Shown here: piece after piece, positions 38,301 through 46,694 of the stretch
Layout: the number at the start of each line of letters is the position of its first letter
How positions within the stretch are numbered: the stretch's first letter is position 1
DNA from: an uncultured Granulosicoccus sp.
Lineage (GTDB): Bacteria; Pseudomonadota; Gammaproteobacteria; Granulosicoccales; Granulosicoccaceae
DNA length: 64,000 nucleotides
NCBI GenBank assembly: GCA_947492525.1
Contig: CANLNQ010000034.1
Span: 1 to 64,000 of the forward strand
Direction: 5' to 3'
The notes under the pieces: model-generated
Database searches by the model: none
What the model was told of the DNA's origin: nothing
The model's input: only the letters and a program-made list of their open reading frames with translations
Position numbers and translations under genes: made by a program

Positions 38301-40973
38301 ATAGGTGGCCTCGCCACTGTTCACATGTGCCGTACTGGTCCAGTTGATGGCACTCGACCAGCTGCGTCCACTGATATCATCATCGACGCTGGCGAACTGC
38401 TGCGCATCATCGGTCTGCTCCACGCTGATCTCGATGTTCGATTCGGACGTGGTCTCTTCATTGGTGGTCAGCTTCAGGGTTGCGCTGGCGATGCTGGCAT
38501 TGGCTGGCACATTGACATCGGGAAAACGCAGTCCGATCAGCTGTGCCTGACCGGTGCCGTCAGCCGAGCTATCGGTCGCAAGCACCGCTCCATCCAGGCT
38601 GACCACACCACTGCCAATGTTCTGGACGGCATCGTTTCGGCTGTCACTGACCAGTGCCGAAATCGAACTGTTGGAGCAATAGGCGCCGGTGGGTACCGAG
38701 TCTGGCGCGTAGGTGATCTCAAGGGTCGGAGCCTTGATGGGATTGGCATCGGCACTGACTGCCACGCGCTTGCCGGAGCCTGCGAGGAAGAACGTCATGT
38801 TGTTGCCGCCGCACCAGTCAGGCTGATCCGTAATCTCCTGCACGATACGCGTCAGGTCCGGCGTATTGAACGAGGTACCGACGGTCAGCCAGGGTTCTGC
38901 TATCCAGGTTTCCTGAGCCGTGGTGCGCGCGCGCGCGCCCAGATTGTTGAGTGACGAGCTCAGTGGGTCCGAGTTCGGACTCTTTTCAGCGGAAATATCC
39001 AGACTGGTTTCTTCGTCATTGGCGAGTGCCGAGTGGAACACGATTCTGGCGGTCTTGATCTGGGCGCCTGGCGGGATGTGCACATGCGAAAAACGGATGG
39101 CCGTTGTTTGTGTTTCCGCCACATCGCTTTCATCCTCTTCGGCGGGCTCCCAGGTAATCAGCAGGGCGGGTTTACTGCTCGAGGCTGATGTCAGGATATT
39201 GCGCAGATTCGTCGACAGATTGCTGTGATCTTCCGGTGCCGACAGTCGCAGTGAGATGGCGTTGCCCGATTCCCAGTCGTCAAGCGACACCACTTCTGCA
39301 ATCAGTGCGGTCAGGTTCGGCGATACCAGCTCTGTGTCGGCGTCATTGGCAACATCGTTCCAGTTGACGAATGTAGAGGTGTAGCTTCGCTCATCGAGCG
39401 TACGGTCGGAATAGGGTTCAGGAGTGTTCTCGAGCTCGGCGTTGATGTTGATCGAGAAGATGATGTCATCGGGCGTGTCGGCGCTCTCCGGTACATCTTC
39501 CCCTGCGCTTGTGTCTGCGCTCGCATCGGCATCAGTGTCCAGTCCGTTGCCCGTGCCTTCCACGACTTGCCAGTCGCCTTCGGGGGAGGGGGTCGCATCT
39601 GCCGCGTCCGTCGTCACTGTCAGATAGGCATTCTTGATGATGGCACCGGCAGGGATGTTCAGGTTGTCGAAACGCAAGGCCAGTTCCCTGGCATTGTTCT
39701 GCGCACCGGCATGGAAGAGCTGAGACATCTCGTTGCCATGGTTCTGGTAAACCTCCTCCGTGGTCTGATCAGAGAACTCGTCTACGTGAGCGCTTGCGTC
39801 AACTTCGGTGGTCGTCAGGTCGGGGTTGGCGGCTTCAGTGTAGGAATAACTCAGCACCGGCAACTTGCTGCTGACAGCGGCGCTGCCATTGAACTCGCGA
39901 ATATCGGCATCGGTGGCGATATAGGAATCAAACGGTGCAACGAGAAAGGACATGCTGTTGCCCTGGGTCCAACCCGGCTGACTGACCAGTTCCGATACGA
40001 TGGCGCTGAGATCCGGTGTCTCGACATCCGATCCGGTAGTGGATGCCTCTGCATCGGCGGAACCGGAATTGTCGGGTGGCACCGGATCCCAGGGTACCAG
40101 GGCACTGGTGCGTCTTGCCGGATCGTTTCTTTCGGCCAGCGACAGAGTTGCATTGCTGCCATTGGGGTATTCCTGCGGCTCAGGCGTCGCTTCGGCACTG
40201 ATGTAGGCAGAGACCTCACCGACCTGGCTAGCCGCAGCGGTCCTGACAAAGGTGATACTGGCGTGGGTAACCGTGGCACCCGGCGGGATATCGATATTGT
40301 CGAATCGATAGCCCAGACTACCGCTTCCGTGGCTGTCATCGCCGTCATGAAACCAGCGATTCACTGCCTGATTGTTGTTGTAGAGCAGCGTGCCATCGTC
40401 GCTGTCGGTGAATTCGGCCACATCGGCCACCGCCACCGCCGTCTTTGTGACAACCGCCTGAGTTTCGGTTTCATCACTACCGCTATCCATCACGATATCT
40501 GCCATCACCAACGACTCTTCTCCGAGAGTCACCAGCTTGCTGCTATCGTTCTCCGTGCCGTCATTGTTACCGCCATCGGGTCGGACCACGACGAGCTCGT
40601 CGGGACACACGCCGTCGCACAGTTCGGTACTTTCCGATTCAAGGTAGCCAACGGGATAGCGGATGGCGCCTCCCTGACCATAGCCTTGAAACGCCATGAG
40701 TCCGACGTTGTAGCTGCTTGACTGGTCCAGCAGCAGACCCATGGCAGTCTTCAGCCTGTCCATCCGACTGACACCACCGAAGCCGGCATCCTGCGTGGCC
40801 ATGGAGCCCGAGCTGTCAAGAACGAACAGGATGTTCGGGTTGTTGTTGAAGGCATCATCGCTCTGGCCGAAGAAGATCTCCGTGTCGTCTGCATGCAATG
40901 GCGCGAGCACACTGAGTCCAAGAAGCAATCCCTGCAGCACACCACCGCGCAGAAAGCCGACACGCTTGTTCAT
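35394..40973 (-). CDS. pilY1: PilY1-like type IV pilus tip protein, second copy (split VWA, four inserted modules)
   Basis: This 1859-residue protein has a signal peptide (LLLGLSVLAPLHA) and the same start of mature sequence as the other copy (DDTEIFFGQ). VWA begins at NILFVLDSSGSM (MIDAS Asp53, Ser55, Ser57). Four modules with a LRFxxxxIPxGAxI core follow at about residues 218-382, 430-612, 624-757 and 812-948; VWA then resumes near 955 with HIVLLSDGVATSN near 1064. The C-terminal propeller holds the conserved TFVAPSVTLAQQNRL-like entry and DIDFDGLADQLYVGD. Calcium-like loops include DTNQNGVIDSGE and DIDGDDNTD. It starts on the pilX stop (TGATG). It is much longer than usual PilY1 (about 1100-1200 residues). 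Confidence 0.9.
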   Translation of the reverse strand: MNKRVGFLRGGVLQGLLLGLSVLAPLHADDTEIFFGQSDDAFNNNPNILFVLDSSGSMATQDAGFGGVSRMDRLKTAMGLLLDQSSSYNVGLMAFQGYGQGGAIRYPVGYLESESTELCDGVCPDELVVVRPDGGNNDGTENDSSKLVTLGEESLVMADIVMDSGSDETETQAVVTKTAVAVADVAEFTDSDDGTLLYNNNQAVNRWFHDGDDSHGSGSLGYRFDNIDIPPGATVTHASITFVRTAAASQVGEVSAYISAEATPEPQEYPNGSNATLSLAERNDPARRTSALVPWDPVPPDNSGSADAEASTTGSDVETPDLSAIVSELVSQPGWTQGNSMSFLVAPFDSYIATDADIREFNGSAAVSSKLPVLSYSYTEAANPDLTTTEVDASAHVDEFSDQTTEEVYQNHGNEMSQLFHAGAQNNARELALRFDNLNIPAGAIIKNAYLTVTTDAADATPSPEGDWQVVEGTGNGLDTDADASADTSAGEDVPESADTPDDIIFSININAELENTPEPYSDRTLDERSYTSTFVNWNDVANDADTELVSPNLTALIAEVVSLDDWESGNAISLRLSAPEDHSNLSTNLRNILTSASSSKPALLITWEPAEEDESDVAETQTTAIRFSHVHIPPGAQIKTARIVFHSALANDEETSLDISAEKSPNSDPLSSSLNNLGARARTTAQETWIAEPWLTVGTSFNTPDLTRIVQEITDQPDWCGGNNMTFFLAGSGKRVAVSADANPIKAPTLEITYAPDSVPTGAYCSNSSISALVSDSRNDAVQNIGSGVVSLDGAVLATDSSADGTGQAQLIGLRFPDVNVPANASIASATLKLTTNEETTSESNIEISVEQTDDAQQFASVDDDISGRSWSSAINWTSTAHVNSGEATYSIDLKPLIEPIINRVGWTQGNSMAFRLTPQETDNYRSFTSFDANEAQAAQLIIYFESERESPGTRFRDNLKRHVDELVAQGGTPITSSLYEAALYFRGDDVDYGTHRGAQGWRDRYHRVSHPFSYEGGELSRPAGCSDAYLDSENCIMEVINSVSSSPTYLSPMESQCQTNHIVLLSDGVATSNTAVGRIQSMTGLGCDGSVDATEECGRELVQWLHDSDLSTSLDGMQNVTTHTIAFNLAEEDRGYLEDLAAAGGGGAYSADSAASLLTAFQSIFLNVSKTDTSFVAPSVTLAQQNRLKNREDLYFAMFKPESTARWDGNLKKFLFQGSEDSDGEIVDQDLLPAVDEITGSFKAGARSYWSNETDGGSVSLGGATSRMKASEDSYLNRRVFTYTGVNSDLTHADNAVLSSNSKLNPDWFSLPPNLESDADYYQNLVDWTHGRDIKDIDGDDNTDETRGQMGDPLHSQPVLLNYANGGDVDSTVFVATNEGFLHAIDTATGDERYAFVPRELLKNMYKLLANEPTLRRPYGLDGGMTTWVDDTNQNGVIDSGEKAYLYIAMRRGGSQYYALDVSDINNPRYLWSIQGRTNTLDTDLTTADGDFVELGDTWSRPIRTRVRDGSDIVDVLVFGGGYDPNQDPAVSSDTEDSAETRSTDGVGRAVFIVNARTGAKMWQTNRAGEFSGMDYSIPSEVRVIDIDFDGLADQLYVGDMGGQIWRIDINNDLNLSDSLEQRIDGGRIAELAGDAPEDARRFYYPPDVSIMSIDGQQQLAISIGSGWRAHPLDDVVQDRFYSLRLPYVYGKPIDSFGLTVYPTVSHTTSGLVDVTDTIDPSLPIDAKGWFLDLEGTGEKVLSSSVTADHKILFTSYLPEAQSSSCSAAEGSGKIYALSVINGAPVLDLNDDDASNQLSKEDRSRDLDRAGIPPPTSLLFPEIGSASVMVGSETVQELELDDLRRRTFWQEKIEEDS

Positions 40974-41431
40974 CAACAGTCTCCGGATTCGTCGGCCGCG
41001 CCGATCAGCAACATGCCCTGGGCAATGGTCGTCGACGTATGGACATCGGGCAAGGAGGAGGTGCCGGTGACCACGAAGCGCCTCGCACTTACCGGACCAC
41101 CGAGCGAATAGCCCATGGCAGCGGCGCGACCGCCGTATTCCAGTACGGATTCGGTTATCTGGTCGTCTGACTGCCCCAGATTGTTCTGTGGCAGGGTTTC
41201 CTCATCATCCTTGCAGATGATGGATTCCAGTTTGCCGTTGATGGCGAGTACCGCATCGGATGCGGATTCGGCAGACTGAAAGGTGATCTCCTTGTGAATG
41301 GCATTGCTGGCCAGCTGGCCTTCGAGCGAGGCACTGCGCATCGCGGAAACACCCAGGATGGACAGCATGAAGATCATGATCATGGCGACCATGAGCACAG
41401 AGCCCCTCTGTCGAGCAGTGTGGTGATTCAT
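40973..41431 (-). CDS. pilX: PilX-type minor pilin, second copy
   Basis: This 152-residue PilX homologue begins MNHHTARQRGSVLMVAMIM, with the hydrophobic helix MIFMLSILGVSAMRSASLEGQLASN and the block TFQSAESASDAVLAINGKL. Its helix is nearly the same as in the other copy, while the rest has diverged. The start overlaps the pilW stop by 4 bp, and its stop overlaps the pilY1 start (TGATG), so the whole set is tightly coupled. Confidence 0.88.
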   Translation of the reverse strand: MNHHTARQRGSVLMVAMIMIFMLSILGVSAMRSASLEGQLASNAIHKEITFQSAESASDAVLAINGKLESIICKDDEETLPQNNLGQSDDQITESVLEYGGRAAAMGYSLGGPVSARRFVVTGTSSLPDVHTSTTIAQGMLLIGAADESGDC

Positions 41432-42570
41432 CGTCGGTTCCTGATACTGACGGTCGATCCGAATGCAAGGCGCAGTCGCCGGTCAGCAACATAGCTGGTT
41501 GCCTGGTCATTCAAGGTGGTAGCAGGCTGGATCGGATTGCCCGCCAGCAGATAGGTGGCGTTGTCCGCCGTTCGGGCAATCTGATCGAACGATTGCATCA
41601 ACAAGCCAATCTCGACACTCTCGATGCGACTACCGGCCGGGTTTCCGTCCTGAGGATCGACATATTCGACATCGCCACTGCCCAGGGCATCGCGATATCC
41701 CAGTCGGATCTTCAGGTTGGATATACCTTCAACGACCTCGACGGGCGGTCGGTCGTAAGGCCAGCTCTGGCGATACAGCGCATGGACGGGATCGCCCTCG
41801 GCACTGGTGCGCTGGGTATTGCCCACATAATAGATATTGGCTTCAAAGCGCATGACGCGCGCGCGATCATTGGCTGCGCGACCGTAGGGCGCCGACAGAC
41901 GGTTGTCACCGCTATTGCCGATGGCCGCGTGTTGCAGTACGCCATTGGCTGCCTGAGTGACCTTGAAGATATCGGCCACCTGACAATTGGAGATCAATGC
42001 CAGATCACCGGTGGTGACAATCGCCGGCAGATTGCCGTCAATGACCACATCATTGGACACACTGGCCATCGGCAATATCGAGCGGGTCTCCGGGCTGCCG
42101 AACTGTACCGACAGGGCATGGGTGCCTGCCACCGGTTCGCCGATGTCATCTGGTGGCACGAAGTTCAGCGGCGGTGCCGGCGTCCAGCTGCCATCACTTT
42201 CAATCAGAGAGCTGGATACCGAACTCAGTGAAAAGTCGGCAGTAGGGGCTTCGGTTGCACGGATGCGCGCCTTGACCTGACTGTCCACACAGCCCTGAAA
42301 GCCTGCCATGCGAACGTCACTCACCATGGAATTCAGAGCGAATCGCCCGTGCTCCTGCATCATGGCCATGCTCGAATTCAGCTGAGAACTACGTTTCGTG
42401 CCCGCGAAGACGGTTATCATGCCGCTGATCAGCAACAGTCCGACAACCATCGCGATCATCAACTCCACCAGAGAAAAACCCGAATCCCCTTGCATGGCAC
42501 AACGAGTCTGCAGCCGGTCACCCGGTATCGGTGACTGCGTAGTCTGGCGGTAGGAACGGCTGAGCATCAT
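41428..42570 (-). CDS. pilW: PilW-type minor pilin, second copy
   Basis: This 380-residue protein has the prepilin site GDSG/FSLVELMIAMVVGLLLISGMITVFAGTKRSS, with Glu5, and the PilW block MMQEHGRFALNSMVSDVRMAGFQGCVD. The C-terminus FGSTVSIRNRR parallels the other copy. ATGATG at 42570 offers two starts; the first overlaps the pilV stop by 4 bp. The extended leader (30 residues) is longer than usual but similar to its paralogue. Confidence 0.9.
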   Translation of the reverse strand: MMLSRSYRQTTQSPIPGDRLQTRCAMQGDSGFSLVELMIAMVVGLLLISGMITVFAGTKRSSQLNSSMAMMQEHGRFALNSMVSDVRMAGFQGCVDSQVKARIRATEAPTADFSLSSVSSSLIESDGSWTPAPPLNFVPPDDIGEPVAGTHALSVQFGSPETRSILPMASVSNDVVIDGNLPAIVTTGDLALISNCQVADIFKVTQAANGVLQHAAIGNSGDNRLSAPYGRAANDRARVMRFEANIYYVGNTQRTSAEGDPVHALYRQSWPYDRPPVEVVEGISNLKIRLGYRDALGSGDVEYVDPQDGNPAGSRIESVEIGLLMQSFDQIARTADNATYLLAGNPIQPATTLNDQATSYVADRRLRLAFGSTVSIRNRR

Positions 42571-43145
42571 GGGAAAACCTTGACCGATAGAGACCGGGCA
42601 GTATCGACTCCATCGATCGATTCACTCCACTGCACACCGACGTTGTAGGCGCCTTCCGCAGCATCGTAGGTGATGGTGCCGGCGGCAGGGATGGATGTGG
42701 AACTGGGCAGCAAGGGTGTGAAGTCCGATGCACCGTCGGGGGCGTGAAGGTTCTGGCTCCAGGCATGCAGGTCCGCTGCGGCAATATCTGTCGGTGTGCA
42801 GGGTGTCTCGTTGGCAATACACGAGGGATTGGATGTTCCGGATTGTGTGGACATGGATCGGTAGGCTGTGCCCTTGAGCGCTTCACGATTGACCCGCATG
42901 CGCTCAGTCATGTCGAGGATCATGAATTTGGCCTGTGACAGGGTGTAGGCTTCCTGGCTGAAGCGCATGCCCTGTACCTGCATGCGCGCGGCTGCCAGAA
43001 AGCCGACCGACAGCAGTATCACGGCAATCAGCACTTCCAGCAGGCCGATCCCGGATTCTCTGCCTGCAGCTGTTGCAGCAGCAGGCAATTGTCTCTGGCG
43101 CGAACCTGCAGAGCAGCTGTCTCTGTCTTTCAATGACTTGTTCAT
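42567..43145 (-). CDS. pilV: PilV-type minor pilin, second copy
   Basis: The ATG at 43145 gives 192 residues. The prepilin site is RESG/IGLLEVLIAVILLSVGFLAAARMQVQGMRFSQEAY, close to the other PilV in this window. Its soluble part keeps the PSCIANETPCTPTDIAAADLHAW segment that aligns with the paralogue's Cys pair. It starts 38 bp after fimT and overlaps pilW by 4 bp. Confidence 0.9.
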   Translation of the reverse strand: MNKSLKDRDSCSAGSRQRQLPAAATAAGRESGIGLLEVLIAVILLSVGFLAAARMQVQGMRFSQEAYTLSQAKFMILDMTERMRVNREALKGTAYRSMSTQSGTSNPSCIANETPCTPTDIAAADLHAWSQNLHAPDGASDFTPLLPSSTSIPAAGTITYDAAEGAYNVGVQWSESIDGVDTARSLSVKVFP

Positions 43146-43183
43146 CGTGTCTATGATGGTTGCATCTGGCTTGCCGGGAGCCT

Positions 43184-43792
43184 CTATGAGTCCTCTCCGC
43201 AACTGACCGCCTGACCAAAGGTGTCGTACATCTTGCCGTCACCCGCCTCGCGAGCCTGACGAACATCGCCGCTCATGGATACATTGATCGCACGTGCTGC
43301 GCGATCACCCCGGTCGTCGCAGAACGTGAACGTGCCAGAACCGCGCCAGTTGCTCAGTCCTCGCGGTCCGAATCTTACATAGGAGCGTTGTGTGGCATCT
43401 GTCACACCCTGGGTGATGGCTCTGTTGCTTACTGCGAACCCCGTTGGCAGGGGGCCGGCAACCTTCAGCACCGTCTCCGTGGGATCGATGACCCCGGCGT
43501 TGTCGGCACTGTCGACAAACACGATCCAGCCCCTGTTCCAGTTGGTGCCGCAGGTCATGTCACTGTTACGCGCGCAGACGCTGACGCGCGAGGACTGCTT
43601 GATGGCTTCGGAACGTGCGAAATTCAAGGCACCGGTGAGCTCCATGACCCGGCTATCCTGGCGAGACTGCTGCAGGCTTTCCCGGAATTCGGGTACGGCA
43701 ATGCTCAGGAGAATACCGGCCACCGCCAGAGTGATCAGCAACTCCATCAAGGTAAAACCCCGAATCGAGTGACTGTCGGGACTCTCTTTCAT
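43184..43792 (-). CDS. fimT: FimT/FimU (GspH-type) minor pilin, second copy
   Basis: This 202-residue protein has the prepilin site SIRG/FTLMELLITLAVAGILLSIAVPEFRESLQQSRQ and the GspH block NFARSEAIKQSSRVSVCARNSDMTC ... NRGWIVFVDS. It is the first gene of the eleven-gene minus-strand pilus cluster, so the promoter should lie in the 134 bp between it and the divergent hydantoinase-like gene. The start ATG at 43792 is preferred over an upstream TTG at 43795. Confidence 0.9.
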   Translation of the reverse strand: MKESPDSHSIRGFTLMELLITLAVAGILLSIAVPEFRESLQQSRQDSRVMELTGALNFARSEAIKQSSRVSVCARNSDMTCGTNWNRGWIVFVDSADNAGVIDPTETVLKVAGPLPTGFAVSNRAITQGVTDATQRSYVRFGPRGLSNWRGSGTFTFCDDRGDRAARAINVSMSGDVRQAREAGDGKMYDTFGQAVSCGEDS

Positions 43793-43926
43793 CAAGTGGT
43801 TCTTCGATTGTTTGCCAGTTCGTGTACTGATAGCGGCAAGCTTTCGATTTTTTGCAGCAATTCGGGTTTACAAGGGGCAAGGCTTGGCTGATAGTCGGGT
43901 CAGGCTAGCCATGATGAGCAAGAAAG

Positions 43927-45918
43927 GTGGGATTTCAACTAGGACTGGATACGGGAGGAACCTATACTGATGCCGTACTGGTAAACGATGAGCAGCAAGT
44001 GTTGGCCAGCGCAAAATCGTTGACCACCCATGCAAATCTGATCGATGGATTGCGCAGCGTGGTCGACAGTATCGTCAGTACGGATATGGCGGCCAATATC
44101 GATCTGGTATCGCTGTCGACCACCCTGGCAACCAATGCATTGGTGGAGGGGCGCGGTCGCCCGGTTGCTCTGGTGTTGATCGGCTTTACGCCGAGCCAGT
44201 TGCAACGTGCCAATCTCAAACAGGCCCTGGGGGGCGACCCATTGGTCTTTCTACAGGGAGGGCATGATGCCACCGGGCAAGCGGTGGCGGAATTCGATAC
44301 TGCGGGACTGCGTGAATTCGTGGAACAGGTCGATGAGCGGGTCGAGGCCTACGCGATCTCCTCGATGTTCGCCGTGCGTAACCCCGCTCATGAAAACGAG
44401 GCTCGAGCGCTGCTTTCCTCTCTGACTGGCAGGCCGATCAGCTGCGGCCATCACCTGAGTTCCGGACTCGATGCGCCTCGGCGTGCCCTGACCGCACTGC
44501 TCAATGCCAGATTGATTCCAATGACCGACGAGTTGCTGAAGGCCGCCGCCGCACTTCTGCAGCAACGTGGCATCAAGGCGCCGCTGATGGTGGTGAAGGG
44601 CGATGGCTCTCTGATCAGGGATGAGGTAGCGCTGAGTCGTCCGGTGGAGACCATTCTCAGTGGGCCGGCTGCCAGCGTGGTTGGTGCGCGGTTCCTGTGT
44701 CAGGAGGAGCAGCTTCTGGTGGCCGACATGGGCGGTACTACCACGGACGTCGCCTTGATCCGGGATGGCCTGCCTCGCTTGAATGCGGATGGCGCTGTCG
44801 TCGGGGGTTGGCGAACCATGGTCGAGGCCATTGACGTCCGCACCCAGGGCCTGGGAGGAGACAGCCGGGTCCAGTTCGATCGCGGTCAGCGACAGTTCGT
44901 GCTTCGACCACAACGTATTCTTCCGCTCAGCCTGTTGATCCATCGGCATCCGGAGCTGCTGTCGGTGCTGGAGAGCCAGCTGGACTTGCCGTACAGCACC
45001 AGCCATGGAGCGCAGTTCGTGCTGATTCACGGACCGGCAGGCAATCCTGCGAGCCTGTCTGCGCAGCAGCGTGAACTGTACGAACGAATTGGCGAAAAGC
45101 CGATTGCGCTACAGAGCCTGTTCAGTGATCAGACGCTGGAGAGGGCTCTGACACGGCTTGAACAACGCGGTCTTGTTCTGAGAGCCGGTTTCACGCCCAC
45201 TGATGCTGCGCATGTACTTGCACAACAAACGGATTGGGACAGCCGAGCTGCCATACTCGGAGCGCGCCTGCTGATGCGATATGCGAAAGACAATCTCGGG
45301 CCGGTCTACCCGGATGAAACGGCATTCTGCAAGGCCCTGTCACACACGGTATCCAGTGATACCGCTTTACTGCTGCTGGATGCCGCTGCATCCGGTATAG
45401 CCGGGGGCAGGGCATTGTCGGATTCGCAGAAGAGGCTGATTCGGGCAGGGTTCGACAGCAACGATGAGAGTCTTCTGCGTGTACGGGCCAGTCTGCAATT
45501 GCCCGTGATTGCGCTGGGTGCGCCGGCCAGAAGCTACTATCCGGCAACAGCAGACATGCTCGATACCAGACTTGTGTTGTGTGAGCACGCACAGGTCGCC
45601 AATGCCCTGGGTGCGGTTGTCGGTTCCGTTCGGCAGCAACAGCACATCGTGATAACCCCCGCTGGCGGAGAGAGTGTGAACGTGCATCTTCCTGCCGGGC
45701 CGGTAATCCATCCGACGCTGGAAGAAGGCGTGGCTGCAGCAACGACTGTCTGCAGACAGCTGGCTCATGAAAAGGTGCAACGGGCCGGCGGCTTCGAGAT
45801 AACGATGAGCGTGGAGCGTCATGACAAGGTGGTCACGCGCGATGGCAAGACTACGTTCCTGGAAAGCCGGATCAGTGCGATGGCAATCGGCCGGCCCTCA
45901 GGCTGGCACGAAAGGTGA
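43927..45918 (+). CDS. Hydantoinase/oxoprolinase family protein (HyuA-like), no HyuB nearby
   Basis: The 663-residue protein starts at a GTG (an in-frame stop lies 4 codons upstream) with GFQLGLDTGGTYTDAVLV, the ATPase-like Hydantoinase A N-terminal motif. The second actin-like domain has LLVADMGGTTTDVALIRDG. HyuA and oxoprolinase A subunits use ATP to open cyclic amide substrates such as hydantoins or 5-oxoproline, normally with a HyuB subunit. Neither neighbour encodes HyuB, so the substrate is uncertain. The region after about residue 380 (LSAQQRELYERIGEKPIALQSL) looks helical and differs from classical HyuA. Confidence 0.8.
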   Translation: MGFQLGLDTGGTYTDAVLVNDEQQVLASAKSLTTHANLIDGLRSVVDSIVSTDMAANIDLVSLSTTLATNALVEGRGRPVALVLIGFTPSQLQRANLKQALGGDPLVFLQGGHDATGQAVAEFDTAGLREFVEQVDERVEAYAISSMFAVRNPAHENEARALLSSLTGRPISCGHHLSSGLDAPRRALTALLNARLIPMTDELLKAAAALLQQRGIKAPLMVVKGDGSLIRDEVALSRPVETILSGPAASVVGARFLCQEEQLLVADMGGTTTDVALIRDGLPRLNADGAVVGGWRTMVEAIDVRTQGLGGDSRVQFDRGQRQFVLRPQRILPLSLLIHRHPELLSVLESQLDLPYSTSHGAQFVLIHGPAGNPASLSAQQRELYERIGEKPIALQSLFSDQTLERALTRLEQRGLVLRAGFTPTDAAHVLAQQTDWDSRAAILGARLLMRYAKDNLGPVYPDETAFCKALSHTVSSDTALLLLDAAASGIAGGRALSDSQKRLIRAGFDSNDESLLRVRASLQLPVIALGAPARSYYPATADMLDTRLVLCEHAQVANALGAVVGSVRQQQHIVITPAGGESVNVHLPAGPVIHPTLEEGVAAATTVCRQLAHEKVQRAGGFEITMSVERHDKVVTRDGKTTFLESRISAMAIGRPSGWHER

Positions 45919-46101
45919 TAGCAGGGCGTGACGTCGCCTTCACTGACAATTTTTGTAGCATGTCATTGAGTCATACCGGTGTCAGGACTTGTTCCCGTGC
46001 AAGTGTTGTAGGGTAAGGTACTGGAACCATATTCGCGCCATGAATTGCCGAGAGGCATGGCAACTGCATCATCTTGCAAACCAGCTACCAAGGAGTACTA
46101 C

Positions 46102-46545
46102 ATGTCAGACACCGCCAGCTATCCTACCCTCGCTGAAATGGGCATCGTCCGCTTCCATGAAATCTCGCACTACAGTCTGCGCCAGGACGGTCAGGACAAG
46201 GATGTGCTGCGAATCATCTACAAGCGGGCCAAGGGCTCGTTTCTGCCGTACAGCCGCAAGTACAAGTTCGGTCGTTCGCTGAAGACCGTGGTGGCTGATG
46301 GCGGCACTGCTCGAATGGAGCACAATTACGAGATCTCTCCGTTCCTGCTCAAGGCGGTCGCAGAACTCGACAAGCTGGTGGAACTCAACAAGCATGATGT
46401 TTCGCAGGCCAGTAACACGGAACTGGCTGCAGATGTTCTTACCGAGCTCAACGAACTGGAAAGCATGGTCAATGCAAGTGGTGCAGACGCCGCGGCCATC
46501 GCTGCGAAATTCGAAAGCATTCGCAAGCATGTAGACGCGTTGTAG
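46102..46545 (+). CDS. DUF3461 family protein
   Basis: The ATG at 46102 is preceded by AGGAG and gives 147 residues. The sequence YPTLAEMGIVRFHEISHYSLRQDGQDKDVLRIIYKRAKGSFLPYSRKYKFGR is typical of DUF3461, a cytoplasmic family largely restricted to gammaproteobacteria with no assigned function. The C-terminal half is helical (AVAELDKLVELNKHDVSQ ... VLTELNELESMVNASG). It stands alone between divergent and convergent neighbours and is followed by two hairpins. Confidence 0.88.
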   Translation: MSDTASYPTLAEMGIVRFHEISHYSLRQDGQDKDVLRIIYKRAKGSFLPYSRKYKFGRSLKTVVADGGTARMEHNYEISPFLLKAVAELDKLVELNKHDVSQASNTELAADVLTELNELESMVNASGADAAAIAAKFESIRKHVDAL

Positions 46546-46568
46546 AAACACGCGCGACATAATCCGGT

Positions 46569-46609
46569 GGTGGTCATCGAGCCGCTGTAACACGGCGGCA
46601 GCGACCACC
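46569..46609 (+). terminator. Two-part hairpin after the DUF3461 gene
   Basis: GGTGGTC (46569-46575) pairs with GACCACC (46603-46609), and inside it GCCGC (46581-46585) pairs with GCGGC (46595-46599). It lies 23 bp after the DUF3461 stop. It has no T-run, so it may be a termination or RNA-stability element. Confidence 0.35.
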
Positions 46610-46662
46610 GGGATGTTGACCATGGTCTGCGCTGATTCAGGCCATTTGGAAGCACGGTTTAC

Positions 46663-46685
46663 GGCTACCTCCCGCGGAGGTAGCC
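46663..46685. terminator. Perfect 10-bp hairpin between convergent genes
   Basis: GGCTACCTCC-CGC-GGAGGTAGCC is a perfect stem with a 3-nt loop, 9 bp from the lpdA stop. It serves the lpdA end on the minus strand and possibly the DUF3461 gene on the plus strand. Neither side has a strong T-run. Confidence 0.55.
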
Positions 46686-46694
46686 ATTGAGCTA

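Noticed and set aside
39567-40721. 384-codon plus-strand frame inside the large pilY1
   Set aside because: It is antisense to the inserted modules and its product is low-information Val/Gly/Ile-rich text.
46105-46623. 172-codon minus-strand frame
   Set aside because: It is antisense to the DUF3461 gene, which has a good ribosome-binding site and family match.
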